The notes: a model not told the origin generated them from the letters alone. A DNA stretch of 64,000 nt from Acholeplasmataceae bacterium UBA6150 (GCA_002423145.1 DIUU01000004.1:1-64000); one strand, 5' to 3'. Positions 42,300-51,772 are shown, counted from the stretch's first letter. Made by a program: numbers and translations.

Positions 42300-45095
42300 A
42301 TGAAGAAATTATTCTTAATTTTATCACTAGTTGCTCTTGTTCTCATATCCGGTACTGTGGTTGCGGCAGCTCGCCCAACAAATGTAGTTGTTACAATTAC
42401 ATCATCATTTGACAATTCAAACAAGAATCTTACGCATCAAGACACTACTTTACCAGTTGGCAGTTTGTTCAGTTTGAATGCTAGTAATATTCAATCATCC
42501 TATATTTTCGCTTTTTGGGTAATCAATGGCGTAGTTAGAAATGATTTAGCAGCAACGTCTTCAATTAAGCTACAAACAAGTATGCATATTCAAGCAGTTT
42601 TCCATAAATCAGGAGAACATGCTGTTTTGTTTGTAGATTCTAATGGTAAATTGATTTCTACTGAATATGTTGAAACTGGGGATCCGGTTAGTGCACCAAG
42701 TTATGATGGATTTTCTAAACCTGGACTTGTAATTAACGAATCAACTCCTTGGAAATCATTACAAGGTTCAACCACCTTAACAGGTATTAATACATCACGT
42801 GTATATGTTTTACAATATCAAAACCCAAGTACTCCTGTGACTGTTATACTTTCCGTTACAGGTGGTGTAGCAACACCATCAAATCCCAATAGAAATGATG
42901 TTGTAACACTTGTAGCAAATGACTTACCAAGTTTTAAATATTGGAAAGATAGCAACGGTAATGTTTTATCATACCAATCCACTTTCGTATTTACAGCACT
43001 TAATGACGTAACAATTATTGCAGAAACTGTTAATTCTAAGACACCTGCAACCCTAGTTACCATGTCAAGTGATTTAGCAATTCGCGACGACTATGAAACT
43101 TATGTAGGACGTTTTGAGTTACAGAGCGGTCATGAACTTGTTGAATGGGGATTTATTCTTTCTCAAGATTCCGTCGGACTATTGACATTCAACACTCAAA
43201 ATAGAATAGTCGCAAAATCAAATACGTTCAATGCAACAACAAATGAGTTTGTTATGAGCTTTTCAGAAGTTACTTTCTCAAGAATCAGAGCTTATATAGT
43301 TGTTGATAATGGAACAGGATTAATTGAATATTATAGCTATTCCCAAGAAATTGTTCCTTCTGATTTATTCATTTCGGAATATATTGAAGGATCGAGTAAC
43401 AATAAAGCAATTGAAATTTACAATGGAACAGGTAGAGATATAAATTTAACCGGTTATTCAGTAAAATTATTCAGCAATGGATCTCCAACCGTTTCGACTA
43501 ATTTAAATTTGTCGGGGATACTAGTCAATGGTGATGTATATGTTATTTATAACACTAGTGCAATTTCGAGTATAGCGAGTGTTGGCGATATCACTTCAGA
43601 AGTAACTTTCTTCAATGGTGACGATGCAATCGGATTATACAATGGATCAACCTTAATTGATTTAATCGGTGTTATTGGAGTAGATCCTGGTACATCTTGG
43701 CCTGTAGGAACAGGAGCGACTGCGGAGTTTACTTTAGTTCGAAAGTCTTCAGTATTATCCTTTAGTGGTTCATTTGTTGAAGACGAGTGGGATGTTTATC
43801 CTCAAGATACTGTAACATATCTTGGATCACATACAGCAATCACAGGCACCTTAAGTGAATCACAAAAAATAGTTCTAGACACTTCGGCCGTATCCATTCC
43901 ATCATCAGTAAAAGTAGAGGGAAACTTGACTTTACCCCTATCTGGTAATAATGGGTCCACAATTAGTTGGTCAAGTGATTCAACACATTTAATTACTAAT
44001 CTAGGTGTAGTTTCACTACCTACGGGCTCACCAGAAACTGCAATCTTGACTGCAACAATAACTTTAGGGTCTCTCTCTAAAGTGAAAGAATTTGAAGTTG
44101 TCGTTGGGAAATTAGATTCTGAAAGAGTTTCAATTGCTAAAACAGCTCTTGTCATATCATCACTAATTACTGAAGCTGGTAGCATGGGTTTACCTACTAC
44201 GGGTTCAGAGGGAACAACTGTTACTTGGTCTTCTGATAATGTAAATGTTATTAGTAACGCTGGTTTAGTTGTACTACCTGAAACTGGATCAGTTGTTGTA
44301 AATTTAACAGCAACTATTTCATTCGGTTCATCAAGTGATACTAAAGTATTTTTTGTTACTGTTAGTTCCTCTAATATTGATAATTATACTGTCTCATTTA
44401 ACACTAATGGTGGAACAATCTATGCAAATCAAATTATTCAATCTGGTCAAAAAGCATCTAATCCCGGAACTCCAATAAGAACCAATTCGATTTTTAAGGG
44501 GTGGTTTGAGCAAAATCTGGTTACTACGTTTGATTTTGATCAATCTATAACCTCGGATACCACTATTTATGCTGTTTGGGAGTCACTATTATACTCGTTT
44601 AATTTCTTAGATGGTGGATCAAGTAGTAATTCTGGATATGCTAATACTGGATTAATGACAAATGTAAGTTATGCTTCTGATAATCCTGGAGGAACAAGTG
44701 GAACAACCACTTGGAGAGCAGACTATGCTAACTTGAGTGCAACAATTTATACAAGATTAGGCGGTCTTTTGGAGTCTACTGAATATGGTACACCTAATGC
44801 TAATATAAGAACCGACTTTGCTTTTAATCAAAGTATATCTAAAGTCGAAATAGTTGATGCAGCGAAGTTTGGTACAGTAGGTAGAACTACAATGGTATAT
44901 TTACAAATATCATCAAATGGAACCACATGGACAACAGTAGCTTCAACAACAACTATAAATGGGACAATCGTATTTAGTGGTTTGAATATTCCCGCTGGCT
45001 CGAGAATTAGAATTACTATAGCTTTAACAGCAGCTACAAGTACTAACTCAGGTATCCAATTTACAGGAATAAAAGTTTACGGGAACCCGTCCTAA
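42300..45095 (+). CDS. Secreted multidomain nuclease, N-terminal part (frameshifted)
   Basis: A 931-codon frame with signal peptide (1-23), beta modules (about 25-260), a lamin-tail domain (about 352-505, opening LFISEYIEGSSNNKAIEIYN), two Ig-like repeats with TVTWSSD/TISWSSD (about 520-690), an InlB-type repeat (VSFNTNGGTI...YAVWE, about 695-760) and a discoidin-like segment to the end. It stops at TAA 45093-45095, while the next frame continues at once with DUF5011 and endonuclease I, so one gene has apparently lost a base near 45086-45088. Its ribosome site GGGGGA (42286-42291) lies in the last codons of the peptide gene. Confidence 0.82.
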   Translation: MKKLFLILSLVALVLISGTVVAAARPTNVVVTITSSFDNSNKNLTHQDTTLPVGSLFSLNASNIQSSYIFAFWVINGVVRNDLAATSSIKLQTSMHIQAVFHKSGEHAVLFVDSNGKLISTEYVETGDPVSAPSYDGFSKPGLVINESTPWKSLQGSTTLTGINTSRVYVLQYQNPSTPVTVILSVTGGVATPSNPNRNDVVTLVANDLPSFKYWKDSNGNVLSYQSTFVFTALNDVTIIAETVNSKTPATLVTMSSDLAIRDDYETYVGRFELQSGHELVEWGFILSQDSVGLLTFNTQNRIVAKSNTFNATTNEFVMSFSEVTFSRIRAYIVVDNGTGLIEYYSYSQEIVPSDLFISEYIEGSSNNKAIEIYNGTGRDINLTGYSVKLFSNGSPTVSTNLNLSGILVNGDVYVIYNTSAISSIASVGDITSEVTFFNGDDAIGLYNGSTLIDLIGVIGVDPGTSWPVGTGATAEFTLVRKSSVLSFSGSFVEDEWDVYPQDTVTYLGSHTAITGTLSESQKIVLDTSAVSIPSSVKVEGNLTLPLSGNNGSTISWSSDSTHLITNLGVVSLPTGSPETAILTATITLGSLSKVKEFEVVVGKLDSERVSIAKTALVISSLITEAGSMGLPTTGSEGTTVTWSSDNVNVISNAGLVVLPETGSVVVNLTATISFGSSSDTKVFFVTVSSSNIDNYTVSFNTNGGTIYANQIIQSGQKASNPGTPIRTNSIFKGWFEQNLVTTFDFDQSITSDTTIYAVWESLLYSFNFLDGGSSSNSGYANTGLMTNVSYASDNPGGTSGTTTWRADYANLSATIYTRLGGLLESTEYGTPNANIRTDFAFNQSISKVEIVDAAKFGTVGRTTMVYLQISSNGTTWTTVASTTTINGTIVFSGLNIPAGSRIRITIALTAATSTNSGIQFTGIKVYGNPS

Positions 45096-46087
45096 CCCCT
45101 ACTGACACCACAGCTCCTACGATTAATTTCTCAGAAGAGACCATTACATCGTATACTGTAGGGGACCCTTGGAGCGATATTACTGCAAGCACTTGGTGTG
45201 TTGCTACAGACGATATAGATCCTAATCCTTCATGTGAAGTATTATGGCATTTAAATCCTTTGGTAGACACCGATATAGCTGGAACATACACAATTACATA
45301 TTATGCTAAAGATTCAAGCGGTAATAGCGTTACAAGAGATCTCATTATTACAGTATCAGAGCCATATTCAAGTTCGTTTGATGCAAACGCTTATTATTCA
45401 TCGGCTAATAACAAAACCGGTAGTGTATTGTTCTCAACATTAAGAACCATTATTCAAACGAATATGGTTAAAGTCAGCTATGGCGATGCACGCTACATCT
45501 TAGATGAAACAGACCGTGATCCGAATAATCCTGCCAATGTCCTTACTATATACGACCGTCAATCGGTCTCAGGTGTATGGGATGGGACGACATGGAATCG
45601 TGAACACGTGTGGCCAAATTCAAGATTGGGTGTTTCAAGTGTAACGAATACACAAAAAAATATTGCCAGTGACTTACACAATTTACGTGCAGCCATCGTG
45701 GGTACGAATTCTTCAAGAAGTAACAAATGGTTTAACTTAACAACCACATCCACAACCTACTATCCAGGTGATGCTGATAAAGGTGATGTGGCGAGAATTC
45801 TATTCTATATGGTAGTCATGTACCCTAGCCTAGATTTAGTCAATGTCATCACCCAAGCGATGGATGATGGTATGTATGTCGAAGCAGGGACTTATATGGC
45901 AGTCATGTCCGTGTTATTACAGTGGCACATCGATGACCCAGTGGATAATTTCGAACGTAATCGTAATGATGTGATATATCATTATCAAAACAATCGAAAT
46001 CCATTCATCGATCGACCTGAGTATGTCGCACTGATTTGGGGTAATACGCCATCGGCTGTATCGAGTTCTAGTCAGTTTATTAACTAA
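45089..46087 (+). CDS. Secreted multidomain nuclease, C-terminal part with endonuclease I domain
   Basis: This frame is open from 45089, starts in mid-domain and has no signal peptide or ribosome site, so it is the continuation of the 42300 gene. It encodes a DUF5011/Ig-like module (APTINFSEETIT...GTYTITYYAKDSSGN) and an EndA/NucM-type endonuclease I domain with the His-metal motif REHVWPNSR near 45599-45625 and DLHNLRAA, then a YPSL...DRPEYV end. A separate ATG at 45260 would give 275 residues cutting the Ig module. Likely degrades extracellular DNA or RNA. Confidence 0.8.
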   Translation, partial: VLTPTDTTAPTINFSEETITSYTVGDPWSDITASTWCVATDDIDPNPSCEVLWHLNPLVDTDIAGTYTITYYAKDSSGNSVTRDLIITVSEPYSSSFDANAYYSSANNKTGSVLFSTLRTIIQTNMVKVSYGDARYILDETDRDPNNPANVLTIYDRQSVSGVWDGTTWNREHVWPNSRLGVSSVTNTQKNIASDLHNLRAAIVGTNSSRSNKWFNLTTTSTTYYPGDADKGDVARILFYMVVMYPSLDLVNVITQAMDDGMYVEAGTYMAVMSVLLQWHIDDPVDNFERNRNDVIYHYQNNRNPFIDRPEYVALIWGNTPSAVSSSSQFIN

Positions 46088-46091
46088 ATTT

Positions 46092-46126
46092 AAAGGCACA
46101 TTCCAAATAGGCGTGTGCCTTTTTAC
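46092..46126 (+). terminator. Terminator of nuclease gene
   Basis: AAAGGCACA (46092-46100) pairs with TGTGCCTTT (46114-46122), then T run. Confidence 0.85.
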
Positions 46127-46155
46127 CTAAATGTGTTATCATTAATCATAAAGGG

Positions 46156-47199
46156 ATGATATTTATCAGAAAGTTCTTATTACTTATACCAATCTTACTA
46201 CTCATTTTGATTGGATGTTCGACAAATCAAACATTAGAACCACCAACGAACTTCAGATATGAATCTGGTTTTTTGTACTGGACTGAAATCCCTAGTGCAG
46301 ATCATTATGTTATTGAAATCAATGGCGTAACCAAATTAGCCTATAACAATAAACTGGATTTAAAAGATTATCCAACAGCCAATTACACAACCCGTATCGC
46401 AACTTTCTCTAAAGGCAAACTATCGAGCTTTTCATCCTATATTCAATTCCAACTCATTCAACAGGAACAAATAGAAAATATCACTTTGACAAGTACGAAT
46501 ATTACTTGGGATTTAGTTGTAGGATTGACCTATCAAGTCAAAATTACGAATGTTTCAACGAATCAAGTCATACAATCACTTAATTTACTAGAAAGCACCT
46601 TTAATTATAAAAATTTAGAACCAGGTTTATATGAATTTGAAATTCAATTATTACTAGATACCCACGTAGTTTCGACCAAAGTGTTTAGGGTAGATACTAA
46701 TACGTACGAGTATGTGCGTAACGCAGGGATGGTCATTGAACATATCCCAGACGCACTATATGTAGGACAACAAATCTTGGCTTTAGATGTGGATTATACC
46801 ACCGATGAGTATGGTATCTTGATCGATTCCGATTACATCGATGCTTTAGAAGGTTTAGGCTTTGTTTTAATGGGTATTGCTGACGAGATTCCGACTTACT
46901 GTTATGTGAACTTAGTGATTATCGCAGTACCTGAAATTATATCGAGTAATTCCGTTACGTATAATGGGAATGACATTTCCTTTCTATTTAATTTAAGTGG
47001 TGGAACATTCAATGGTTTGGGTGGTAATAACATCGCAGGTAGTGATTACACATTTAGTGGGTCAACACTGACCATACATGCGTCTTATATCAATAACATC
47101 ATTGCTACAGAACCCACCAGAAAAACGCTTATTTTAACCTATGTTTTACAAAATGACCCCCATGTGGTCATTGGATACTTATTCATAACCTTACCTTAA
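46156..47199 (+). CDS. Lipoprotein with fibronectin-III-like repeats
   Basis: A 347-residue lipoprotein with lipobox LIGC (Cys21) and two or three beta-sandwich modules of fibronectin-III type (PPTNFRYESGFLYWTEIPSADHYVIEING near residues 31-59, and IENITLTSTNITWDLVVGLTYQVKITN). Function unknown, probably ligand binding at the surface. The start is odd: ATG 46156 directly abuts AAAGGG, leaving no spacer, and the natural signal-peptide start (IRKFLLL) reads ATC at 46165. Confidence 0.72.
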   Translation: MIFIRKFLLLIPILLLILIGCSTNQTLEPPTNFRYESGFLYWTEIPSADHYVIEINGVTKLAYNNKLDLKDYPTANYTTRIATFSKGKLSSFSSYIQFQLIQQEQIENITLTSTNITWDLVVGLTYQVKITNVSTNQVIQSLNLLESTFNYKNLEPGLYEFEIQLLLDTHVVSTKVFRVDTNTYEYVRNAGMVIEHIPDALYVGQQILALDVDYTTDEYGILIDSDYIDALEGLGFVLMGIADEIPTYCYVNLVIIAVPEIISSNSVTYNGNDISFLFNLSGGTFNGLGGNNIAGSDYTFSGSTLTIHASYINNIIATEPTRKTLILTYVLQNDPHVVIGYLFITLP

Positions 47200-47226
47200 T
47201 CAGTCCATTTTTGGACTGATTTTTTA
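47198..47226 (+). terminator. Terminator of FN3-like lipoprotein
   Basis: AATCAGTCCA (47198-47207) pairs with TGGACTGATT (47212-47221), then T5. Confidence 0.87.
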
Positions 47227-47316
47227 TTGTTTTTAAGAAAAATACATAAAATGCAATCAATATTATATAATTTTTTGAGGTTGTGGGTATAATGTAAGTA
47301 TACGGGGGATACCAAG

Positions 47317-48954
47317 ATGTTGAAAGAAAAAGAATTAAAAAGACAGTTAACGCCTTTTGAACTCGCTTTTAAAGCCACCCCTTTACGCAATACACTTGAA
47401 GTCATTTCACTGTATGTGGTGCTTGGTGTGCTTTGGATTTTTTTCTCTGACATGGCACTGAAACTATTGGTAACCAACCCAGCAAGGGTGGAAGAACTTC
47501 AAATGGCCAAAGGGTTATTTTATGTTGCTTTCACAGGGTATATCTTCTATGTCATCATTAAAAAACGGATGGAACAGTATTACAACATCATGAATCACTT
47601 GAATGAAACACTCCTCGAACTGAGAAAAACCAATGCGAGCATGAAAGAATTAGAACATGAATTGGAACAACTCGCTTATTACGATTCCTTAACCGGATTA
47701 TATACCAGAAACATGATCATTAAAACCATCGATGATCACATCGAACAACACCCGAATGAATTATTGGGACTTGTTTACGTCGATATCGATGATTTTTCCA
47801 ATATCAATGAAATCAAAGGTCACCATGTGGGTGATGAACTCATCTTATTGTTGTCTGAAGAATTACGTAAAATCGCTGGTGAACCCCACCACATCGGACG
47901 CATTGGTGGCGATGGGTTTATCATCGTTTTGAAAAACTTTTTAAATAAAACACAGATGATTGAAATCATAAGAAAAAATGCTTCAAAACTCAGACGGGCT
48001 TTTATCTTAGACCACGAAGAATTCTTTACGACTGTATCGATTGGGGTATGTACTTACCCTGAGGATGGATCAACCACACAAGTATTGATGTCCAATGTCG
48101 ACTTGGCTTTGGGTAAAGCCAAATCCTTAGGTAAAAATCAAATGGTCATTTATAACGATCAATACCACTCGGAAATGAAAAAACAAATTGAAATTTCCAA
48201 TTTGTTATATCAAGGCGTTCGTAACAATGAATTTAAAGTATTTTACCAACCGATCATTAAATCCGAAACAGGGAAAGCTTCAAAGGTAGAAGCCCTAATT
48301 CGATGGCATAACCCAGTTAAAGGTAATATTCCACCGCTAGAATTCATTGAAATCGCAGAAAAAACAGGACACATCAAGGAATTAACTTATTTTGTTATCA
48401 AGGATTCTATTAAACAGTTAAAAATTTGGGAAAGTGAAGGGATTGATTTGGTGGTTTCAATTAACCTATCAGCCCGTGTCTTAAATGACCCATTATTCAT
48501 TGAAGAGATCAAAGGCATCTTAGAAAAACACCAGGGTGACCCATCTAAACTCATTCTTGAAATTACCGAGTCTGCCGTATTGACCCACATCGATGAATCG
48601 ATTACGACCTTATTGGTTTTAAAAGAAATGGGCTTTTCAATCGCTTTAGATGACTTTGGTACAGGCTATTCATCCTTAACCTACTTACAAAGATTACCGA
48701 TTGATATCATAAAGATTGATAGAAGCTTCATTCGAAACATCCAATCCAAAGACCATGTCGTACCATTATTAAAATTCATGATCGATGTGGCCCATGAATT
48801 GAATCTCAAAGTCGTGTGTGAAGGCATTGAAGAAATCTATGAAAAAGAAGCGACGATTCAACATGGATCAGACTACCTTCAAGGCTATTTATACGCTAGA
48901 CCGAACAGTCCAGAATTACTCGATAAAACCCTACTAAAGAAAAAAGCACAGTAA
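47317..48954 (+). CDS. Membrane GGDEF-EAL protein, likely c-di-GMP phosphodiesterase
   Basis: A 545-residue protein with two N-terminal helices (about 28-50 and 67-85), a coiled-coil, a GGDEF domain and an EAL domain. The cyclase signature is degenerate (GGDGF near residue 197), so this half probably binds GTP or only regulates. The EAL half is intact: EALIRWH near 324, LEITESAV, DDFGTGYSSL, DIIKIDRSFI and CEGIE. Expected to linearise c-di-GMP. TATAAT at 47288-47293 and a GGGGG ribosome site. Confidence 0.92.
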   Translation: MLKEKELKRQLTPFELAFKATPLRNTLEVISLYVVLGVLWIFFSDMALKLLVTNPARVEELQMAKGLFYVAFTGYIFYVIIKKRMEQYYNIMNHLNETLLELRKTNASMKELEHELEQLAYYDSLTGLYTRNMIIKTIDDHIEQHPNELLGLVYVDIDDFSNINEIKGHHVGDELILLLSEELRKIAGEPHHIGRIGGDGFIIVLKNFLNKTQMIEIIRKNASKLRRAFILDHEEFFTTVSIGVCTYPEDGSTTQVLMSNVDLALGKAKSLGKNQMVIYNDQYHSEMKKQIEISNLLYQGVRNNEFKVFYQPIIKSETGKASKVEALIRWHNPVKGNIPPLEFIEIAEKTGHIKELTYFVIKDSIKQLKIWESEGIDLVVSINLSARVLNDPLFIEEIKGILEKHQGDPSKLILEITESAVLTHIDESITTLLVLKEMGFSIALDDFGTGYSSLTYLQRLPIDIIKIDRSFIRNIQSKDHVVPLLKFMIDVAHELNLKVVCEGIEEIYEKEATIQHGSDYLQGYLYARPNSPELLDKTLLKKKAQ

Positions 48955-48968
48955 TTTTGTGCTTTTTT
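48941..48968. terminator. Bidirectional terminator after GGDEF-EAL gene
   Basis: AAAAAGCACA (48941-48950) pairs with TGTGCTTTTT (48958-48967); serves the minus-strand gene ending at 48969 as well. Confidence 0.86.
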
Positions 48969-49553
48969 TTAAGGTTCAAAATACAAATCTTCACTTGGAA
49001 CTGATAAAATGGTTGAAAATACAATAAATGAAAATTTAACCTGCACAGCGTCGTATATTTCTAATTCGGATACCGGTGTAGAGATGATCAGTCTGGCACG
49101 GAATATGCCATATTCGTATTTGGTTTCCCAAGGACTGCTTTTGGAAGCACTGATTTCAAGTGAACTATCTTCATTAGATAATAGTATGGAATCGATTCTA
49201 AGTCGAGTCAAATTCATATTGATGCCAGTAAATTCAACTTCAATGTAGGTTTGATCGTCTTCGGTGCGAATGGTCACATATGAATCATAATCATTCGGTG
49301 TAATCTCACGCATGATGCCATAAATACTATTGATAAAGACGAATCCAAACATGACCATCACAACAATGCTTGTAAAAATCCAAAAACGTCTGACTCTTTT
49401 TTTATGTAGTACCTCATGACGGTATTTAATCTCAGATTGAATCGCTTCTTTGGGTGTTTGTTTGGGTTGAACTTCATTCCCACAATACCAACACGCCGCT
49501 GCGGTCGCCTTATTTAGCTTGCCACATTTCTTACATTCAATGGGTTTACTCAT
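48969..49553 (-). CDS. Zinc-ribbon single-pass membrane protein
   Basis: A 194-residue protein. The N-terminal zinc ribbon has CKKCGKLNKATAAACWYCGNE (two CxxC knuckles, residues 7-24), then a basic stretch, one membrane helix (about 59-80) and an external beta-rich domain. This layout parallels the larger 20579 protein. Function unknown. Confidence 0.72.
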   Translation of the reverse strand: MSKPIECKKCGKLNKATAAACWYCGNEVQPKQTPKEAIQSEIKYRHEVLHKKRVRRFWIFTSIVVMVMFGFVFINSIYGIMREITPNDYDSYVTIRTEDDQTYIEVEFTGINMNLTRLRIDSILLSNEDSSLEISASKSSPWETKYEYGIFRARLIISTPVSELEIYDAVQVKFSFIVFSTILSVPSEDLYFEP

Positions 49554-49613
49554 CGTTTCATCACCCCCATTTATTTTAACATAAATGAGGCCATTGGTAT
49601 AGAAAAAAATCCA

Positions 49614-50369
49614 TCACTGAATGGATTTCTTTACTGAGTCAAATAAGAGTTGAGCAAAGCCGGGTTTGACATCATCATAGTGTTTTTTAAAGCGTTCATC
49701 GTCTAAATACATTTGGCAAATATTTAAGTGAGCCTCTGGGTTATAGTAGCCCCAAGCCATGGTTAACCACGCTTTGTGATAGGTATAGACTTCTTTCATG
49801 ATTAAAGATCTACGCTCACCCTGGGCAGTAGAAGCCCGATCTAATGCTTCAAAAAGTTGTTTTTCAAGACGAATGAAGCGGTTAAAGTCGGCTTCATTCA
49901 TATTTGAAAATGCCTTTTTGCTTTTTTGATAAGCCTCTTCACCGTAGGCTTCGACAACTTCCTTTTTATACTGTTGTTCATTTTTGTCAATTAAATCTTG
50001 CTTGAATCCTTTAAACTTATCTGAATCAGTCATGTGTTCATGCCCCCTTTTTGCATGGATGGTTAAAGTGAGATTAGAAATAATCAAATCCAGGCGTTCT
50101 CTTTTTTCATATAACGCACTTAAATGGGTTTCGTATAAAGTCAACAAATCGATTGAAGGGTCGTTTAAAATTGATTGGATAGAGGACAGTTCGATTTCAA
50201 ACGCCGATAGAAACAAAATCGTTTGAATTCGGTCTAAATCCTTCGAATCATAAAATCGATAATTGTTATCGTTTCGCTTGGGTAAAATGAGCCCTTTCTC
50301 TTCATAAAACCGAAGTGCTCTTTTGGATAGCCCCGTTAGTTTTGATACATCATCTAATGTATATGTCAT
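49614..50369 (-). CDS. MerR family regulator with TipAS-like effector domain
   Basis: A 251-residue activator/repressor. Residues 1-70 are the MerR winged helix (TLDDVSKLTGLSKRALRFYEEKGLI), a linking helix follows to ~120, and residues ~135-250 match TipAS, a drug-binding domain, with the AWLTMAWGYYNPEAH motif. It is autoregulated through a promoter with the 19-bp spacer diagnostic for MerR proteins (50388-50418). No target operon other than its own gene is evident. Ligand unknown; TipAS binds thiopeptide-like peptides in Streptomyces. Confidence 0.9.
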   Translation of the reverse strand: MTYTLDDVSKLTGLSKRALRFYEEKGLILPKRNDNNYRFYDSKDLDRIQTILFLSAFEIELSSIQSILNDPSIDLLTLYETHLSALYEKRERLDLIISNLTLTIHAKRGHEHMTDSDKFKGFKQDLIDKNEQQYKKEVVEAYGEEAYQKSKKAFSNMNEADFNRFIRLEKQLFEALDRASTAQGERRSLIMKEVYTYHKAWLTMAWGYYNPEAHLNICQMYLDDERFKKHYDDVKPGFAQLLFDSVKKSIQ

Positions 50370-50387
50370 CTTTTCACCACCAATATC

Positions 50388-50418
50388 AGTATAATCGTTA
50401 ACGTAACGTTAATGTCAA
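50388..50418 (-). promoter_or_regulatory. MerR-type promoter and operator with 19-bp spacer
   Basis: On the minus strand TTGACA (50418-50413), 19-bp spacer, TATACT (50393-50388). The spacer contains a perfect palindrome TTAACGTAACGTTAA (plus strand 50398-50412), the expected MerR binding site. Confidence 0.85.
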
Positions 50419-50455
50419 ATAGATTTTAACATACTATTTGTTTTTTTACAAATTG

Positions 50456-50464
50456 TGTTATAAT
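50456..50464 (+). promoter_or_regulatory. Extended -10 promoter of aminopeptidase gene
   Basis: TGTTATAAT 23 bp before the start at 50488, eight bases from the AAGGAG ribosome site. Confidence 0.65.
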
Positions 50465-50487
50465 TAGCAACAAGGAGAGTTATAAAT

Positions 50488-51723
50488 ATGCCAAAATTAT
50501 CATTATTAGAAAAATACGCTAAGCTTGCATGTCGTGTGGGTGTCAACGTTCAAAAGGACCAATTGGTCGTTGTTAGAGCGACCACAGAAACCAAAGAATT
50601 GACCCGTTTGATTGTCAAAGAAGCCTATGAATGTGGCGCGAAGAAAGTCATCGTCCAATGGTCTGATGAATACCTAACCCGTCTGGCTTATGATTATCAA
50701 AGTGTCGAAACCTTAGAAGAAGTACCAAACTACATCATTGAAACCAATCAGTATTATGTAGATCATGGTGCTTGCTTCCTCAATGTCATTTCCCCTGTGA
50801 TTGGTGTCAACGAAGGCATCGACGCCACTAAAATGGCGAAAGCTTTGACCAGTACTCAAAAAGCCTTACCATTCTTAAGAGAATACACCATGGGTAACAA
50901 AGGCCAATGGACCATTGTCGCAGCCAGCAACCCAGTATGGGCTGAAGCGGTATTTCCTCATCTCAAAGGTGATGAAGCGACTGAAGCGTTATGGGACGCG
51001 ATTTTAAATGCGTGCCGTGTGTATGAAGATTCAGACCCACTTGAAAACTGGAAAACACACAATGAAGTGTTAAGAAAACACAATGAAGTCTTAAATACCT
51101 TAAACTTCAAAGAACTTCGATTTAAAAATAGCCTAGGTACCGATTTGGTGGTTGGATTGGTTGAAAACCATGTATGGTCTGGTGGTGGCGAACACGCAAC
51201 CACAGGGGTGTATTTTAATCCGAACATCCCAACCGAAGAAACCTTCACGATGCCACTCAAATGGGCGACATCCGGTAAGGTAGTAGCGACCAAACCACTC
51301 AACTATCAAGGCACGCTTGTTGAAGATTTCTACCTTGTTTTTAAAGAAGGTAAAGTCGTTGAATTTGATGCGAAAAAAGAACTCAAGACCTTAGAAGAAT
51401 TACTCAATACCGATGAGAATTCAAGATACATTGGTGAGATTGCTTTAATCAGCCATGATTCTCCAATTTCCAATACCAACCTCTTATTCTTAAATACCTT
51501 ATACGATGAAAACGCAAGTTGTCATATGGCGTTGGGTAGAGCGTATCCAATGAACATTAAAGGTGGCTTAACTGCCCCAATCGAAGAACTTGAAAAGAAA
51601 GGCTACAACAAGTCTTTAATTCACGTGGATTTCATGTTTGGCTCAGCCGACATGTCAATCGTTGGTGTGAAGTACGATGGCTCTGAAGTCGTTGTCTTCA
51701 AAAACGGAAACTTTGTGATTTAG
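50488..51723 (+). CDS. M29 family aminopeptidase
   Basis: A 411-residue cytosolic metallo-aminopeptidase (thermophilic aminopeptidase/AmpS type). Metal ligands are in VENHVWSGGGEHATTGVYFNPNIPTEE (Glu and His around 230-250), and the HVDFMFGSADMSIVG segment near the C-terminus matches the family. It likely trims N-terminal residues of peptides. AAGGAG ribosome site. Length is typical. Confidence 0.93.
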   Translation: MPKLSLLEKYAKLACRVGVNVQKDQLVVVRATTETKELTRLIVKEAYECGAKKVIVQWSDEYLTRLAYDYQSVETLEEVPNYIIETNQYYVDHGACFLNVISPVIGVNEGIDATKMAKALTSTQKALPFLREYTMGNKGQWTIVAASNPVWAEAVFPHLKGDEATEALWDAILNACRVYEDSDPLENWKTHNEVLRKHNEVLNTLNFKELRFKNSLGTDLVVGLVENHVWSGGGEHATTGVYFNPNIPTEETFTMPLKWATSGKVVATKPLNYQGTLVEDFYLVFKEGKVVEFDAKKELKTLEELLNTDENSRYIGEIALISHDSPISNTNLLFLNTLYDENASCHMALGRAYPMNIKGGLTAPIEELEKKGYNKSLIHVDFMFGSADMSIVGVKYDGSEVVVFKNGNFVI

Positions 51724-51725
51724 TG

Positions 51726-51752
51726 AGAAACCCTTTTTGGGTTTTTCTTTTT
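51726..51752 (+). terminator. Terminator of aminopeptidase gene
   Basis: GAAACCC (51726-51732) with GGGTTTTTC (51738-51746), loop of T5, then T-rich tail. Confidence 0.8.
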
Positions 51753-51763
51753 TCAGAACCCCG

Positions 51764-51772
51764 TGTTATAAT
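51764..51772 (+). promoter_or_regulatory. Extended -10 promoter of SecB-like gene
   Basis: TGTTATAAT ends seven bases before AGGAG, so the ribosome site sits near the predicted transcription start. Confidence 0.65.

Noticed and set aside
45060..45100. Programmed -1 frameshift in the nuclease gene.
   Set aside because: No X-XXY-YYZ slippery heptamer in the zero frame was found; an indel is simpler. Kept only as an open question in the findings.
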